From contig JAXLWI010000016.1 in assembly GCA_046328575.1 (NCBI GenBank), positions 1-64,000 of the forward strand: a stretch of 64,000 nucleotides of DNA, read 5' to 3'. The stretch is from JAGOBP01 sp046328575. Lineage in GTDB: Bacteria; Chloroflexota; Anaerolineae; Fen-1058. This document shows, piece by piece, positions 37,868 to 46,215 of this stretch (position 1 is the first letter of the stretch; each line of letters opens with the position of its first letter). The notes under the pieces are model-generated. The model was not told the origin of the DNA, ran no database searches, and was given only the letters and a program-made list of their open reading frames with translations. Position numbers and translations under genes: made by a program.

Positions 37868-37891
37868 TAGCGCTTGCTTGAGGTATCTGGA

Positions 37892-38464
37892 ATGAACTCA
37901 ACGATTATCTTGATCGGTCCACTTGGCGCTGGCAAGACCACAGTGGGACGCATGCTGGCTGCACGGCTGAAATTACCCTTTTGTTCGGTCGATGAGGTGC
38001 GTTGGGATTATTATCCGCAAGTCGGCTATGATAGGACCACAGCGGCACAGATCGCGACTTCCGAGCAGGGTATTCGAGGCGTACTGCGCTATAGCCAGCC
38101 CTTTGATGCACACATGATCGAACGGGTACTGGCTGACCATCACGGCATCGTCGATTTCGGTGCCAGCAACTCGATCTATGATGATCAGGCTCTTCTTACC
38201 CGAGTTGAAACGGTTCTCGCCCCTTATCCCAATGTAATTCTGTTGCTGCCATCGCCGGATGTGAATGAGTCCGTTGAGATCTTGAAAAGTCGCTTGATCC
38301 GGCTGTTGACCGAAGCAGGCAAAGAGTTTACGGATGAGTTGTTCGAGTTGAACGAATACTTTGTCCGGCATCCATCAAATCACCGATTGGCCAAACTGAT
38401 CATTTACACCAAAGACAAAACCCCCCAAGAAGTTTGTGATGAGCTGGTGCAACAACTGACTTAA
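37892..38464 (+). CDS. Shikimate kinase-like P-loop kinase
   Basis: The 190-residue protein starts MNSTIILIGPLGAGKTTVGR with a Walker A at about 9-16. The next part, MLAARLKLPFCSVDEVRWDY, follows the shikimate/nucleoside kinase plan, as does GIVDFGASNSIYDD for the acidic region. The shikimate-binding GGG motif of AroK is missing (FGASNS instead), and the C-terminal half is divergent, so it is not called AroK. A small-molecule or protein kinase of the AAA_18/SKI group is most likely. The ribosome site is GAGG. Confidence 0.7.
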   Translation: MNSTIILIGPLGAGKTTVGRMLAARLKLPFCSVDEVRWDYYPQVGYDRTTAAQIATSEQGIRGVLRYSQPFDAHMIERVLADHHGIVDFGASNSIYDDQALLTRVETVLAPYPNVILLLPSPDVNESVEILKSRLIRLLTEAGKEFTDELFELNEYFVRHPSNHRLAKLIIYTKDKTPQEVCDELVQQLT

Positions 38465-38504
38465 CGGAAAAATGCTTGCGTTGTAACTTCATTCATACAA
38501 AACA

Positions 38505-38532
38505 AACGCCCCGACAAATCAAGCGGGGCGTT
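38505..38532. terminator. Bidirectional terminator
   Basis: AACGCCCCG and CGGGGCGTT pair perfectly around a 10-base loop. The minus strand continues TGTTTTG, so it ends the L,D-transpeptidase transcript and probably also the convergent kinase transcript. Confidence 0.85.
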
Positions 38533-38560
38533 GTCGTGTCGATTAACGTGAGTTGATGGA

Positions 38561-39667
38561 TTACACCACTTTAATCTCTGTGGCGACGACATCCTTCACA
38601 TCGCCTTGTACGAAGTCATCGTCGTAGGGCGCGACCGGATTAGTCCAGAAGTAGACGAACCGCGCGACATCGATCGGTACGTTGACGCAGCCATGACTGC
38701 GCGGCAGACCGAAATCGTTGTGCCAGTAGGTGCCGTGAATGGCGATGCCTTCGTAAGTAAAGAAGGTGTTCCACGGCACGCCCGGCAGATCGTACCACGC
38801 GTCAGTGTCGCGCTCGTTCTCGGGCGCGCGCATGTGGCGACTAGGCATCTTGAGGATCGCCGTGAAGTCGCCGATCGGTGTGCTGAAGTCCACCTGTTCC
38901 TCGCCGATCTTGAACGATGCGCCGGTTGCACACCGCGACGTCAACACCGCCTTATCGCCTTCGAAGCAGGTGATGGTCTGTGCCCGCAGATCGACCTGAA
39001 TGTGCTTGCTGCGCGCAGCGGGATTGATCGGCGCGAACTCGGCCACCTCGATCGGGCGTTGGAAGATCGCCGGTGTCCAGTGATTCGTCGGGCTGATGTT
39101 GTCTTCTTTGCTGGCGTACTCGTCGAAGGTGTTGTACCACACGCGGCCCGTCGCATCCGTGAACGATTCGGTCACGTGAAAGATCGTGCCGTAGTTGTAG
39201 CGATAGCTCAGCGGCGCGGCTTCGCTGGGTTCAGCGTAGGCGGGCGCGGATGAAACGATCGTTTCTGTCCAGATGCCCCAGTCGCCGACGGTGGTGTAGA
39301 TTTTCGGCGTGCGATACGGCTTCATCTTTTGCAACCACGCCGAATAGACAAAGCCTTTGCGTGCGCCATACCACACTTGATTGCGCTCCGGCCCCGGTCC
39401 GACGTATTCACCGGCGACATCGAGCGTTTGATCGCGACTGAAGGTTCGCACGACGCGGCGCGTCTTGGGATCGAGGCTGTCATACACGGCGACGCTGCTG
39501 GCTAACACGCGCGCGGGTTGATAATCCACAAAGGGGGGCTTCGGTTCTTCCTCACCGGGGGGTACATACGGCTTGGCGAGTGCGTTGAGCGACGGCTGCA
39601 GCAGTGCACCCGCAGCAGCACTCCCGGCCAGTTTGATAAATTGACGGCGATTCATCGGCGATTTCAT
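38561..39667 (-). CDS. L,D-transpeptidase (YkuD) with twin-arginine signal
   Basis: The 368-residue protein starts MKSPMNRRQFIKLAGSAAAG, a twin-arginine export signal followed by a hydrophobic core. Residues of about 60-230 form a region with SH3-like repeats (VYDSLDPKTRRVVRTFSRDQ, VWYGARKGFVYSAWL). The YkuD catalytic domain follows, with IAIHGTYWHNDFG and the active-site SHGCVNV motif. The enzyme makes 3-3 peptidoglycan cross-links or attaches proteins outside the membrane. Start choice between the two close ATGs is uncertain, as no ribosome site is seen. Its 3' end meets a strong terminator. Confidence 0.9.
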   Translation of the reverse strand: MKSPMNRRQFIKLAGSAAAGALLQPSLNALAKPYVPPGEEEPKPPFVDYQPARVLASSVAVYDSLDPKTRRVVRTFSRDQTLDVAGEYVGPGPERNQVWYGARKGFVYSAWLQKMKPYRTPKIYTTVGDWGIWTETIVSSAPAYAEPSEAAPLSYRYNYGTIFHVTESFTDATGRVWYNTFDEYASKEDNISPTNHWTPAIFQRPIEVAEFAPINPAARSKHIQVDLRAQTITCFEGDKAVLTSRCATGASFKIGEEQVDFSTPIGDFTAILKMPSRHMRAPENERDTDAWYDLPGVPWNTFFTYEGIAIHGTYWHNDFGLPRSHGCVNVPIDVARFVYFWTNPVAPYDDDFVQGDVKDVVATEIKVV

Positions 39668-39732
39668 AAGTTGATTATACCCAAACAATTCACAATGCTC
39701 AATGCACACTGCGTAATGATCACTGCTGATGG

Positions 39733-39760
39733 CTGAAAACCGATCGCTCTATGCTATAAT
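39733..39760 (+). promoter_or_regulatory. Promoter before the 83-residue gene
   Basis: CTGAAA (39733) and TATAAT (39755) are 16 bases apart and TGC precedes the -10. The start codon lies 20 bases further. Confidence 0.6.
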
Positions 39761-39780
39761 CCGCCGTAGCGAGGTGTAAC

Positions 39781-40032
39781 ATGGAAGACACCGATAAATT
39801 GATGGCCGTTGTCAACAGGATGAGTCCCTCACAACTGCGGCAGTTGATCCGCTTTGCCGAATTCCTGATGTTGGAAGACGAGCCCGACGATCTGCGCGAC
39901 CGCACCGATCCGCGCGCCCGCTTTGTGAATTTCAAAGAGTTGTGCTCGCAGTGGAACATCGACTTGAATTCGGTGGATGCCTGGGTGAAATCGACGGGCA
40001 ATTCGCTGAAAGCGGCGACGGATCAGAAGTAA
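39781..40032 (+). CDS. Hypothetical small acidic protein
   Basis: The 83-residue protein has GAGG before ATG. Its N-terminal half is helical (EDTDKLMAVVNRMSPSQLRQ, LIRFAEFLMLEDEPDD), resembling the small prokaryotic proteins of unknown role with an RFAEFL helix. A second helix (NFKELCSQWNIDLNSVDAWV) follows. It is followed 24 bases later by the metallo-hydrolase and may be co-transcribed. No function is claimed. Confidence 0.6.
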   Translation: MEDTDKLMAVVNRMSPSQLRQLIRFAEFLMLEDEPDDLRDRTDPRARFVNFKELCSQWNIDLNSVDAWVKSTGNSLKAATDQK

Positions 40033-40056
40033 ACCGCTGACTCAGACCAAGACGGC

Positions 40057-40677
40057 ATGATCCTCGAAACGTTAACGGGCGGGTTCGCCCAAACGAACTG
40101 TTATCTGGTCGGTTGCGAGCAGACTCGATGGGCTGCCGTTGTCGATCCAGGCTTCGACGCGCGGGTCGTGATCGATCAGGCGCGGAAACTCAACCTGACG
40201 ATCGAGATGATTTTGCTGACGCACGGCCACTTCGATCACATCGGTGCGGTGACGGATCTGCGCGAAGCCACGCAAGCGCCAGTGGCGCTGCATCCCGACG
40301 ATCACATGTGGCTGCGTCTGAACGGCGGCGCGGATCTATTCAAGTTAAAAATCCGCCCCGTCACTTCGCCCGATCTCGATTTGAGTCATGGTCAGATCAT
40401 CGAAGTGGGTACGTTGAAATTTGAGACGCGCTTTGCACCCGGCCACACGCGCGGGCACGTGGTCTTTGTCGAGCATGCGGCGCAGGCCGTGTTTGCGGGC
40501 GATGTGTTGTTTGCCGGATCGATCGGGCGCACCGATTTGCCCGGCGGCGACTACGATACGTTGATCGCCAGCATCCGCGATCAGCTGCTATCGCTGCCCG
40601 ATGAGTTCAAAGTGTATGCCGGTCACGGCCCGCCGACGACGATCGGTGCAGAACGACAATTCAACCCGTTTCTATAG
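40057..40677 (+). CDS. Metallo-beta-lactamase-fold hydrolase (GloB-like)
   Basis: The 206-residue protein carries the full zinc-binding set of the fold: HGHFDHIG (about 51-58), HTRGH near 130, the DVLFAGSIGRTD aspartate, and the final histidine in YAGHGPPTTIG. The start MILETLTGGFAQTNCYLVGC is typical of the glyoxalase II-like/thioesterase group, which hydrolyses thioesters. Its C-terminal substrate domain is short, so true GloB function is uncertain. No ribosome site is seen; it may be coupled to the upstream gene. Confidence 0.88.
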   Translation: MILETLTGGFAQTNCYLVGCEQTRWAAVVDPGFDARVVIDQARKLNLTIEMILLTHGHFDHIGAVTDLREATQAPVALHPDDHMWLRLNGGADLFKLKIRPVTSPDLDLSHGQIIEVGTLKFETRFAPGHTRGHVVFVEHAAQAVFAGDVLFAGSIGRTDLPGGDYDTLIASIRDQLLSLPDEFKVYAGHGPPTTIGAERQFNPFL

Positions 40678-40714
40678 GGGCGAGGTTGTCGCGTCGTAGA
40701 CGCGCACTCGCCCC
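40677..40714. terminator. Two-tier hairpin after the metallo-hydrolase
   Basis: GGGGCGAG and CTCGCCCC enclose a second stem GCGTC-GACGC. There is no T run. It fills most of the gap to the YitT gene and may be a stop or processing site. Confidence 0.5.
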
Positions 40715-40735
40715 TCATGTTGCCCGGAGGTAAGC

Positions 40736-41605
40736 ATGCAGACATTCAATTGGCGCAGGTTGCGCAGCGGCTTGTTCGATTACGCGCTGTTAACGATCGG
40801 TTCAGCGTTGCTGGCCATCAACATCGATTTGTTTTTGGTGCCTAACAAAATCGTGTCGGGCGGCGCGACCGGCATCGCTACGATCCTGCACATTCAATTT
40901 GGCCTGCCTACCGGTCTCGTCGTGTTGATCATCAACATTCCGTTGTTCATCGCCGGCGTCAAATGGGCGGGCGGCATGCGTTTTGCGATCCGCACGTTGT
41001 ATGCCACTGTGTTGATGTCGGTGCTTACTGATCTCTTTGTGCCGTGGGTTGCGACGATTCCGCCGATCACCCAGCCGCTGCTGTTTACGCTGTATGGCGG
41101 CTTGCTCGATGGCATCGGCATGGGGTTGGTGTTTCGCGGGCAGGGCACCACCGGCGGCACCGATGTGGTCGCGCGGTTGCTCAATCACTGGCGCGGGGTG
41201 CCGTTGGGGCAGACGATTCTGGTCGTCAACGCTGCGGTATTGATTCTGGCCGTCATCGCGTTTGGCCTCGAACCGGCGATGTACGCCTTGATCCTGACGT
41301 TCGTGGGCGCGCGCGTGGTCGATCTGGTGCAGGGCGAAGCGGATTACAGCCGCACAGCCATCATCGTGAGTTCGCAAGCGTTCGCCATCAAGTCGGCGAT
41401 TCTGGCCGAAATGGAGCGCGGCGTGACTGTGTTGACAGGGCGGGGCGGTTACACCGAGCACAGTCTCGATGTGTTGTACTGCGTCGTGGCGCGCACCGAG
41501 GTCAGCATCTTGAAGCGCCTCATCTCCTCGATCGATCCGCGCGCCTTTGTCGTGATCACGGATGCCAGCGAAGTGTTGGGCGAAGGCTTTAGAGAATGGC
41601 GCTGA
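40736..41605 (+). CDS. YitT family membrane protein
   Basis: The 289-residue protein has a GGAGG site. Five to six helices fill residues of about 15-190, with the family blocks LFLVPNKIVSGGATGIATIL, INIPLFIAG, FRGQGTTGGTDVVARLL and ALILTFVGARVVDLVQ. The C-terminal cytoplasmic DUF2179 domain (AIIVSSQAFAIKSAILAEME, GRGGYTEHSLDVLYCVVAR) follows. YitT-family proteins are of unsettled role, probably transport. It stands alone between repeats. Confidence 0.88.
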   Translation: MQTFNWRRLRSGLFDYALLTIGSALLAINIDLFLVPNKIVSGGATGIATILHIQFGLPTGLVVLIINIPLFIAGVKWAGGMRFAIRTLYATVLMSVLTDLFVPWVATIPPITQPLLFTLYGGLLDGIGMGLVFRGQGTTGGTDVVARLLNHWRGVPLGQTILVVNAAVLILAVIAFGLEPAMYALILTFVGARVVDLVQGEADYSRTAIIVSSQAFAIKSAILAEMERGVTVLTGRGGYTEHSLDVLYCVVARTEVSILKRLISSIDPRAFVVITDASEVLGEGFREWR

Positions 41606-41685
41606 ATTGGGGGTTGGAAGTTAGTGGTTGGAAACTAGAGGCTAGCCAACACCAAGTCAAACTTCCAACTTCTAACCTCCAATTT
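41606..41685. repeat. Inverted word-like repeat (TTGGAAGTT family), copy 1
   Basis: TTGGGGGTTGGAAGTTAGTGG on the plus strand is mirrored by AACTTCCAACTTCTAACCTCC. It lies between convergent genes. A second copy lies between the two protease genes at 42,814, so both proteases have the same type of element behind them. Confidence 0.65.
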
Positions 41686-42813
41686 CTATCTGAACGGCAC
41701 CGGCACAAAGATCAACACGAAGATGATCAGTACGATCACGGCCAGCACTTTGCGCGCCGGATCGAGCGGCGTGATGTCGTCGAGCGCGGGCGCATGCCGT
41801 ACGCCGAAGAGCAAACCGAGGAAGCCCCACAAGAGCCACGTCGTTGCGTTGAAGCGCAAGCCGAGAAAAGCCAGCGCCCCGATCGTGATCAGTCCTACCC
41901 ACGCGGCCCGGTGTCCCATCACCGCGTACAGGATGTGTCCGCCGTCGAGTTGGCCGATTGGGAGCAAGTTGATCACGGTAACGAACAGGCCTAGCCAGCC
42001 CGCCAGTAGCACCGGATTGAGCTGCACACCAACGCCCGGGTTCAGCGCCTCCGGTTGAAACAGGCCGATCAAGAATTGGGTAAAGATCGATCGGCCAAGC
42101 GATAGGCCGCCGTTGCCGTGTGCAATAGTCGCATTCGACAAGCCAATCGCATACGCGCCGATCGCAACGACCAGGCCCGCCAACGGCCCCGCTATCCCAA
42201 TGTCGAACAAAGCGCGTCGATTCGGAATCGGCGAGCGCATTTGAATGAACGCGCCCAACGTTCCCAGCGGCAAAATGCCAAACGGCGGCACCGGAATAAA
42301 ATACGGCAGCGTTACCGCCGTGCGATGCAGTCGCCCCGCGATGTAGTGACCCATCTCATGCACGCCCAAAATCAGCAACAGCGTAAACGCAAACGGGATG
42401 CCTTCCAATAGCAGCGTCGGTCGCTGTAAGAACGTCAGCGGCGACCGCACGATGATGCCACTGATACTAGCGCCCGCCATCAACGTCGTGATGATGGTCG
42501 CCATCAACAGTGCGACGTTGATCCACACTTGCGCGGGCTTGACTTCCATCACGCCTTGAATGGCTTGCACGACATCAGTTTGTTGTTCGCGATACAGCCG
42601 AGTGGTGTAACCTAGTTCGAGGAAACGCGCCTCGATCGTCCCGAAGGCGCGATCGGAAGGCTGCGTCAACTCACCGCGAAACTCGACCAGTCCATCAGGA
42701 CCCTGCAAGATGCGTGTGTTCTGGATCGCAAACACATCCCACAGCAAGCGCTGTAAGCGCGGCACATTCGATTCAGGTTGGGCGGCTTCGGCCCAGGTCA
42801 GTTGATTGAGCAT
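41686..42813 (-). CDS. Site-2 protease family membrane metalloprotease (copy 1)
   Basis: The 375-residue protein has an N-terminal soluble domain (about 1-95), a first helix at about 98-118, the zinc motif HEMGH at 152-156 inside a helix, and NLLPIGQLDGGHIL with the third zinc ligand, in the order usual for S2P-fold intramembrane proteases. Several more helices follow. It is about 40% similar by eye to the next gene and probably arose by tandem duplication. S2P enzymes cut transmembrane substrates such as anti-sigma factors, so a role in envelope signalling is possible. The start has no clear ribosome site. Confidence 0.88.
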   Translation of the reverse strand: MLNQLTWAEAAQPESNVPRLQRLLWDVFAIQNTRILQGPDGLVEFRGELTQPSDRAFGTIEARFLELGYTTRLYREQQTDVVQAIQGVMEVKPAQVWINVALLMATIITTLMAGASISGIIVRSPLTFLQRPTLLLEGIPFAFTLLLILGVHEMGHYIAGRLHRTAVTLPYFIPVPPFGILPLGTLGAFIQMRSPIPNRRALFDIGIAGPLAGLVVAIGAYAIGLSNATIAHGNGGLSLGRSIFTQFLIGLFQPEALNPGVGVQLNPVLLAGWLGLFVTVINLLPIGQLDGGHILYAVMGHRAAWVGLITIGALAFLGLRFNATTWLLWGFLGLLFGVRHAPALDDITPLDPARKVLAVIVLIIFVLIFVPVPFR

Positions 42814-42906
42814 GACGTTAGATGCTGGAAGTTGGGCATTGGAAGTTGGAGGTGCAGATCACGAATGGTGGTACGCCTCCAACTTCTATCTTCTAATCTC
42901 CAAGTT
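42814..42906. repeat. Inverted word-like repeat (TTGGAAGTT family), copy 2
   Basis: GATGCTGGAAGTTGGGCATT, then GGAAGTTGGAGG, faces CCTCCAACTTCTATCTTCTA and TCTCCAAGTTCTAG. The stop codon of the upstream protease lies in the right edge. Same family as 41,606. Confidence 0.65.
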
Positions 42907-44091
42907 CTAGGAAAACGGAATCGGCGTAAAGATCAACACAAAGATCACGATCGTGGCGTAACCGATTAGTTTGCGTTTCCGATCGAGCGGCGTGATGTCG
43001 TCGAGCGGCTGCGGATGGCGCAGGCCAAACACTTGAGAGAGCAGCGCCCACAACAACCACACGTTGAAAATCTGCGGATTGGGAATGAAGAAAGCCAGAT
43101 ACACACCAAGACCCAGCAGAACGATCAGCGCGAGGTTGGCCACGCGCCACTGCACACGCCCGAACAGCGAATAGATCACGTGCCCGCCGTCGAGTTGACC
43201 GATGGGCAGCAAGTTGATCATCGTGACGATCAGGCCGAACCACGCCGGAAACGCGATGGCGTTGATCATCACATCGTTGCCATTGCCGGGCAGCCACTGA
43301 CCCTTGGTAATGAATTTCAGCACCGCGTACAGAATCGAGTTGCCTTCTTGTGCGCCCGGCACCGGCACGCCGACATGCTGCACGGGCGACGTGATCAACC
43401 CCACGATCAGCAGCGGGATCGCGATCGACAGACCGGCCAGCGGGCCGGCGACGCCGATATCGAACAACTGCTTGCGATTCTTGATCGGCGACTTTAGGCG
43501 AATGACTGCCCCCATCGTGCCGAGGCCAATCGGCATGGGGATGAAGAACGGCAGTGTGACTGCGGCTTTGTGGATGCGCGCAGCGACGTAGTGTCCCATC
43601 TCATGCACACCCAAAATGCCTAACAAAGTTAGCACATACGGCACGCCCGATAGCCACAAGGTCGGATAGCGGAAAAGCGTGGCAAGGAAATCCGTATTAG
43701 GCGAAAGTACTTGCTGGCCTAAGGCCGTTTCGCCCGCATAGAGTTCTGCCCCAACGAAGAGCGTACTCACGATGGTAAGCACTAGCAGGATCACATTCGT
43801 GCGTGTGTTGTTGGGCGTCGGCTGCACAATGCCGTGCTGCGCGATGACCACTTCTTTGCCGTCGCGGCGGCTCAACATTGGCGTGTAGCCCAACTCAGTG
43901 AAACTCGCGTAGATGTGAGCGAACGCTTCCTCAGACGGCAGCAGCAGCGCGCCCGTGAACTCGATCACTTCCAGCGGCGTTTCATGGATCGTGTGCGATT
44001 CGATCCGCATCACCTGCCCCAGCGCCGAACGCAACGAAGCGATCACCTCTAGCGTGGTGGCAGGCGCATACACTTCAGTCCGATAATCCAT
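42907..44091 (-). CDS. Site-2 protease family membrane metalloprotease (copy 2)
   Basis: The 394-residue protein has the same plan as copy 1: N-terminal domain (about 1-95), helix at about 98-115, HEMGH at 163-167, and MINLLPIGQLDGGHVIYSLF. The N-terminal domain fits the first copy at FTELGYTPMLSRRDG versus FLELGYTTRLYREQQ. A feature not in copy 1 is a longer loop around about 255-285 (VPVPGAQEGNSILYAVLK). Both face the same direction and are separated by a 93-base repeat, so they may be independently or jointly transcribed. Confidence 0.88.
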   Translation of the reverse strand: MDYRTEVYAPATTLEVIASLRSALGQVMRIESHTIHETPLEVIEFTGALLLPSEEAFAHIYASFTELGYTPMLSRRDGKEVVIAQHGIVQPTPNNTRTNVILLVLTIVSTLFVGAELYAGETALGQQVLSPNTDFLATLFRYPTLWLSGVPYVLTLLGILGVHEMGHYVAARIHKAAVTLPFFIPMPIGLGTMGAVIRLKSPIKNRKQLFDIGVAGPLAGLSIAIPLLIVGLITSPVQHVGVPVPGAQEGNSILYAVLKFITKGQWLPGNGNDVMINAIAFPAWFGLIVTMINLLPIGQLDGGHVIYSLFGRVQWRVANLALIVLLGLGVYLAFFIPNPQIFNVWLLWALLSQVFGLRHPQPLDDITPLDRKRKLIGYATIVIFVLIFTPIPFS

Positions 44092-44113
44092 AATCCCTCA
44101 ACGTAATGCGTAA

Positions 44114-46000
44114 CTAGACGCCCAACCCCGGCAATAAACTGCGCGAACGACGCTTCGGTGCGGCGGGTACGGCGGTCTCGATCGGTTCTTCCGCGGCCGA
44201 CAGCCCGCCGTTCTCGCGGAATTGCAGCCGATATAGGCGCGCGTACACGCCATCGTGCGCGATCAACTCGTTGTGTGTGCCTAGCTCTATCAAATGGCCT
44301 TCGTCCAGCACTGCAATCCGATCGGCGTTGTGTACCGTCGAGAGCCGGTGCGCGATCACGATCGACGTGCGGCCCTTCATCAAACGCTCCAGCGCTTCCT
44401 GCACCAAGCCTTCGCTTTCGCTGTCCAGCGACGACGTGGCCTCATCCAACAGCAAAATGCGCGGATCTTTTAGAATGGCGCGCGCAATGGCGATGCGTTG
44501 GCGTTGGCCGCCACTCAACTTCACGCCGCGTTCGCCGACAATGGTCTCATAGCCGTTGGGCAGTTGCTGAATGAAGTCGTGCGCATTGGCCGCGCGTGCC
44601 GCGTCGATGATCTCGTCATCGGTCGCGTCGAGCTTACCGTAAACGATGTTCTCACGCACCGTGCCGCCGAACAGTAGCGTCTCTTGCGGCACTAACCCGA
44701 TTTGCTCACGCAGCGATTTCACCTGCACCGATCGAATATCCATCCCATCGAGGCAGATGCTGCCGCTCGTCGGATCGAAGAAGCGCGGGATCAAATTGAC
44801 CAGCGTCGTCTTGCCCGCGCCGCTCGGCCCGACCAAGGCCAGCACCTCGCCCGGTTTCACGTCGAGCGAGACTTCGTGCAGCGTGTGCGCCTTTTGATTG
44901 TCCTTGTACGCGAACGACACTTGATCGATCTGGATGTGGCCGTTCAGCCGGGGCATCGATCGGGCATGGGGTTGATCGGCGATCTCCGCTTGAGTATCCA
45001 AAATCTCGAACAAGCGCTTCGTCGCGCCGAGTGCTTCCTGCAGGCTCGTCCATAAGCCACTGAACTGGCCGATGGAACCGGCGATCGTCATCGTCAGGAT
45101 CAGGAACATTAGCAACTGACCAGGCGTCAGCCGACCGTCCAGAACTTCGTGCCCGCCGAACCAAAACACCGACACAACCGCGGCAAAGCCCATGAACGAG
45201 GCCAGCGGCCCGAATGTCGCCGACAAGCGAATGCGCTGTCTGGCGAGATTGAACGTACGCTCGATGTTGTCGCGGAAACGGCCGATTTCATAGGGTTCGC
45301 GCGCAAACGATTGGACCACGCGCACCCCGCCGATCGCTTCTTCCAACACCGTCGTCGCGGCGGCCAGTTGATCTTGCACCGCGCTCGATAACTTGCGCAG
45401 TCGCCGCCCGAACAGCCCCGCAATCACGACGACCAGCGGCACGAGCGCCAGCATGAACAACGTCAACCGCCAGTTGGTCAGGACGATCAAGATCAATGCG
45501 CCAACGAAGGTAAATACCTGCGAGATCGCCGTCGAGATGTCGCTGGTCACCAGCCCGCGCACGGTCGTCACGTCGTTGGTTAAGCGGCTGACCAGTTCGC
45601 CGGTGCGGCGTTCATTGTAGAAACTCAGCGATAGGCTTTGCAAATGCTCGAACAAGCGCACGCGTAAATCGGCCATGACACGTTCGCCAATGAATTGCAG
45701 TTGATAAGCGCGGATGAAGTAGAAGATGCTTTGCGCTGCAAAGATGCCCACCAGCGTCAACGTGATCTGGTTTAGCAAAGTCGCGTCGCTCTGGCGGAAC
45801 ACCGCATCGACCAGGAACTGCAGCATGTACGGCCCGGCCAGACTCAGCAGGCTGCCGATGACGATGGCGATCAGCGCGATGGTCAAGCGCCCACGGTGGG
45901 GTTTGACAAAAGCCATCAAGCGGCGGAACTGCCGCATGCTCGTTAACGGATTTTCGCGTTGCTTGTCACGACTTCGCATTTGGCCTCGATTAGCGCTCAC
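44114..46000 (-). CDS. ABC transporter, fused permease-ATPase (MsbA-like)
   Basis: The 628-residue half-transporter has six membrane helices in residues of about 30-320 and a complete ATPase afterwards: Walker A GPSGAGKTTL, Q-loop LVPQETLLFGG, signature LSGGQRQRIAIARA, Walker B ILLLDEATSSLDSES and H-loop AHRLSTVH. It must act as a dimer. MsbA-type exporters flip lipids or drugs; the substrate is not known. GTG at 46000 and ATG at 45979 are both possible; the latter has GAGG ahead of it. Confidence 0.92.
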   Translation of the reverse strand: MSANRGQMRSRDKQRENPLTSMRQFRRLMAFVKPHRGRLTIALIAIVIGSLLSLAGPYMLQFLVDAVFRQSDATLLNQITLTLVGIFAAQSIFYFIRAYQLQFIGERVMADLRVRLFEHLQSLSLSFYNERRTGELVSRLTNDVTTVRGLVTSDISTAISQVFTFVGALILIVLTNWRLTLFMLALVPLVVVIAGLFGRRLRKLSSAVQDQLAAATTVLEEAIGGVRVVQSFAREPYEIGRFRDNIERTFNLARQRIRLSATFGPLASFMGFAAVVSVFWFGGHEVLDGRLTPGQLLMFLILTMTIAGSIGQFSGLWTSLQEALGATKRLFEILDTQAEIADQPHARSMPRLNGHIQIDQVSFAYKDNQKAHTLHEVSLDVKPGEVLALVGPSGAGKTTLVNLIPRFFDPTSGSICLDGMDIRSVQVKSLREQIGLVPQETLLFGGTVRENIVYGKLDATDDEIIDAARAANAHDFIQQLPNGYETIVGERGVKLSGGQRQRIAIARAILKDPRILLLDEATSSLDSESEGLVQEALERLMKGRTSIVIAHRLSTVHNADRIAVLDEGHLIELGTHNELIAHDGVYARLYRLQFRENGGLSAAEEPIETAVPAAPKRRSRSLLPGLGV

Positions 46001-46030
46001 TCCAGTTGAAGGGGAGTGTGTTAGATAAAC

Positions 46031-46057
46031 ATCGGGCGGGTGTGTGACCCGCCCGAT
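46031..46057 (-). terminator. Terminator after the PAS-GAF gene
   Basis: ATCGGGCGGGT and ACCCGCCCGAT pair perfectly over 11 bp with a 5-base loop; the minus strand continues GTTTATC. Confidence 0.75.
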
Positions 46058-46215
46058 CGCTTATCCGAGGAAAAGTATATCCCGTGCAATGCACCGCGTC
46101 AAGAAACGACCCTTAGATTGAACAGACTTTAGCCGGGTTATCGGTCCAGGTCATAAACCAACTGACCGCGCGGCGGCGGTCAGTGCGTAGTCGTGAGCGG
46201 GGTGATGACGAACGC

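Noticed and set aside
37892..38464. AroK (shikimate kinase proper)
   Set aside because: The Walker A fits, but the GGG shikimate-binding motif is replaced by FGASNS and no aro genes are nearby.
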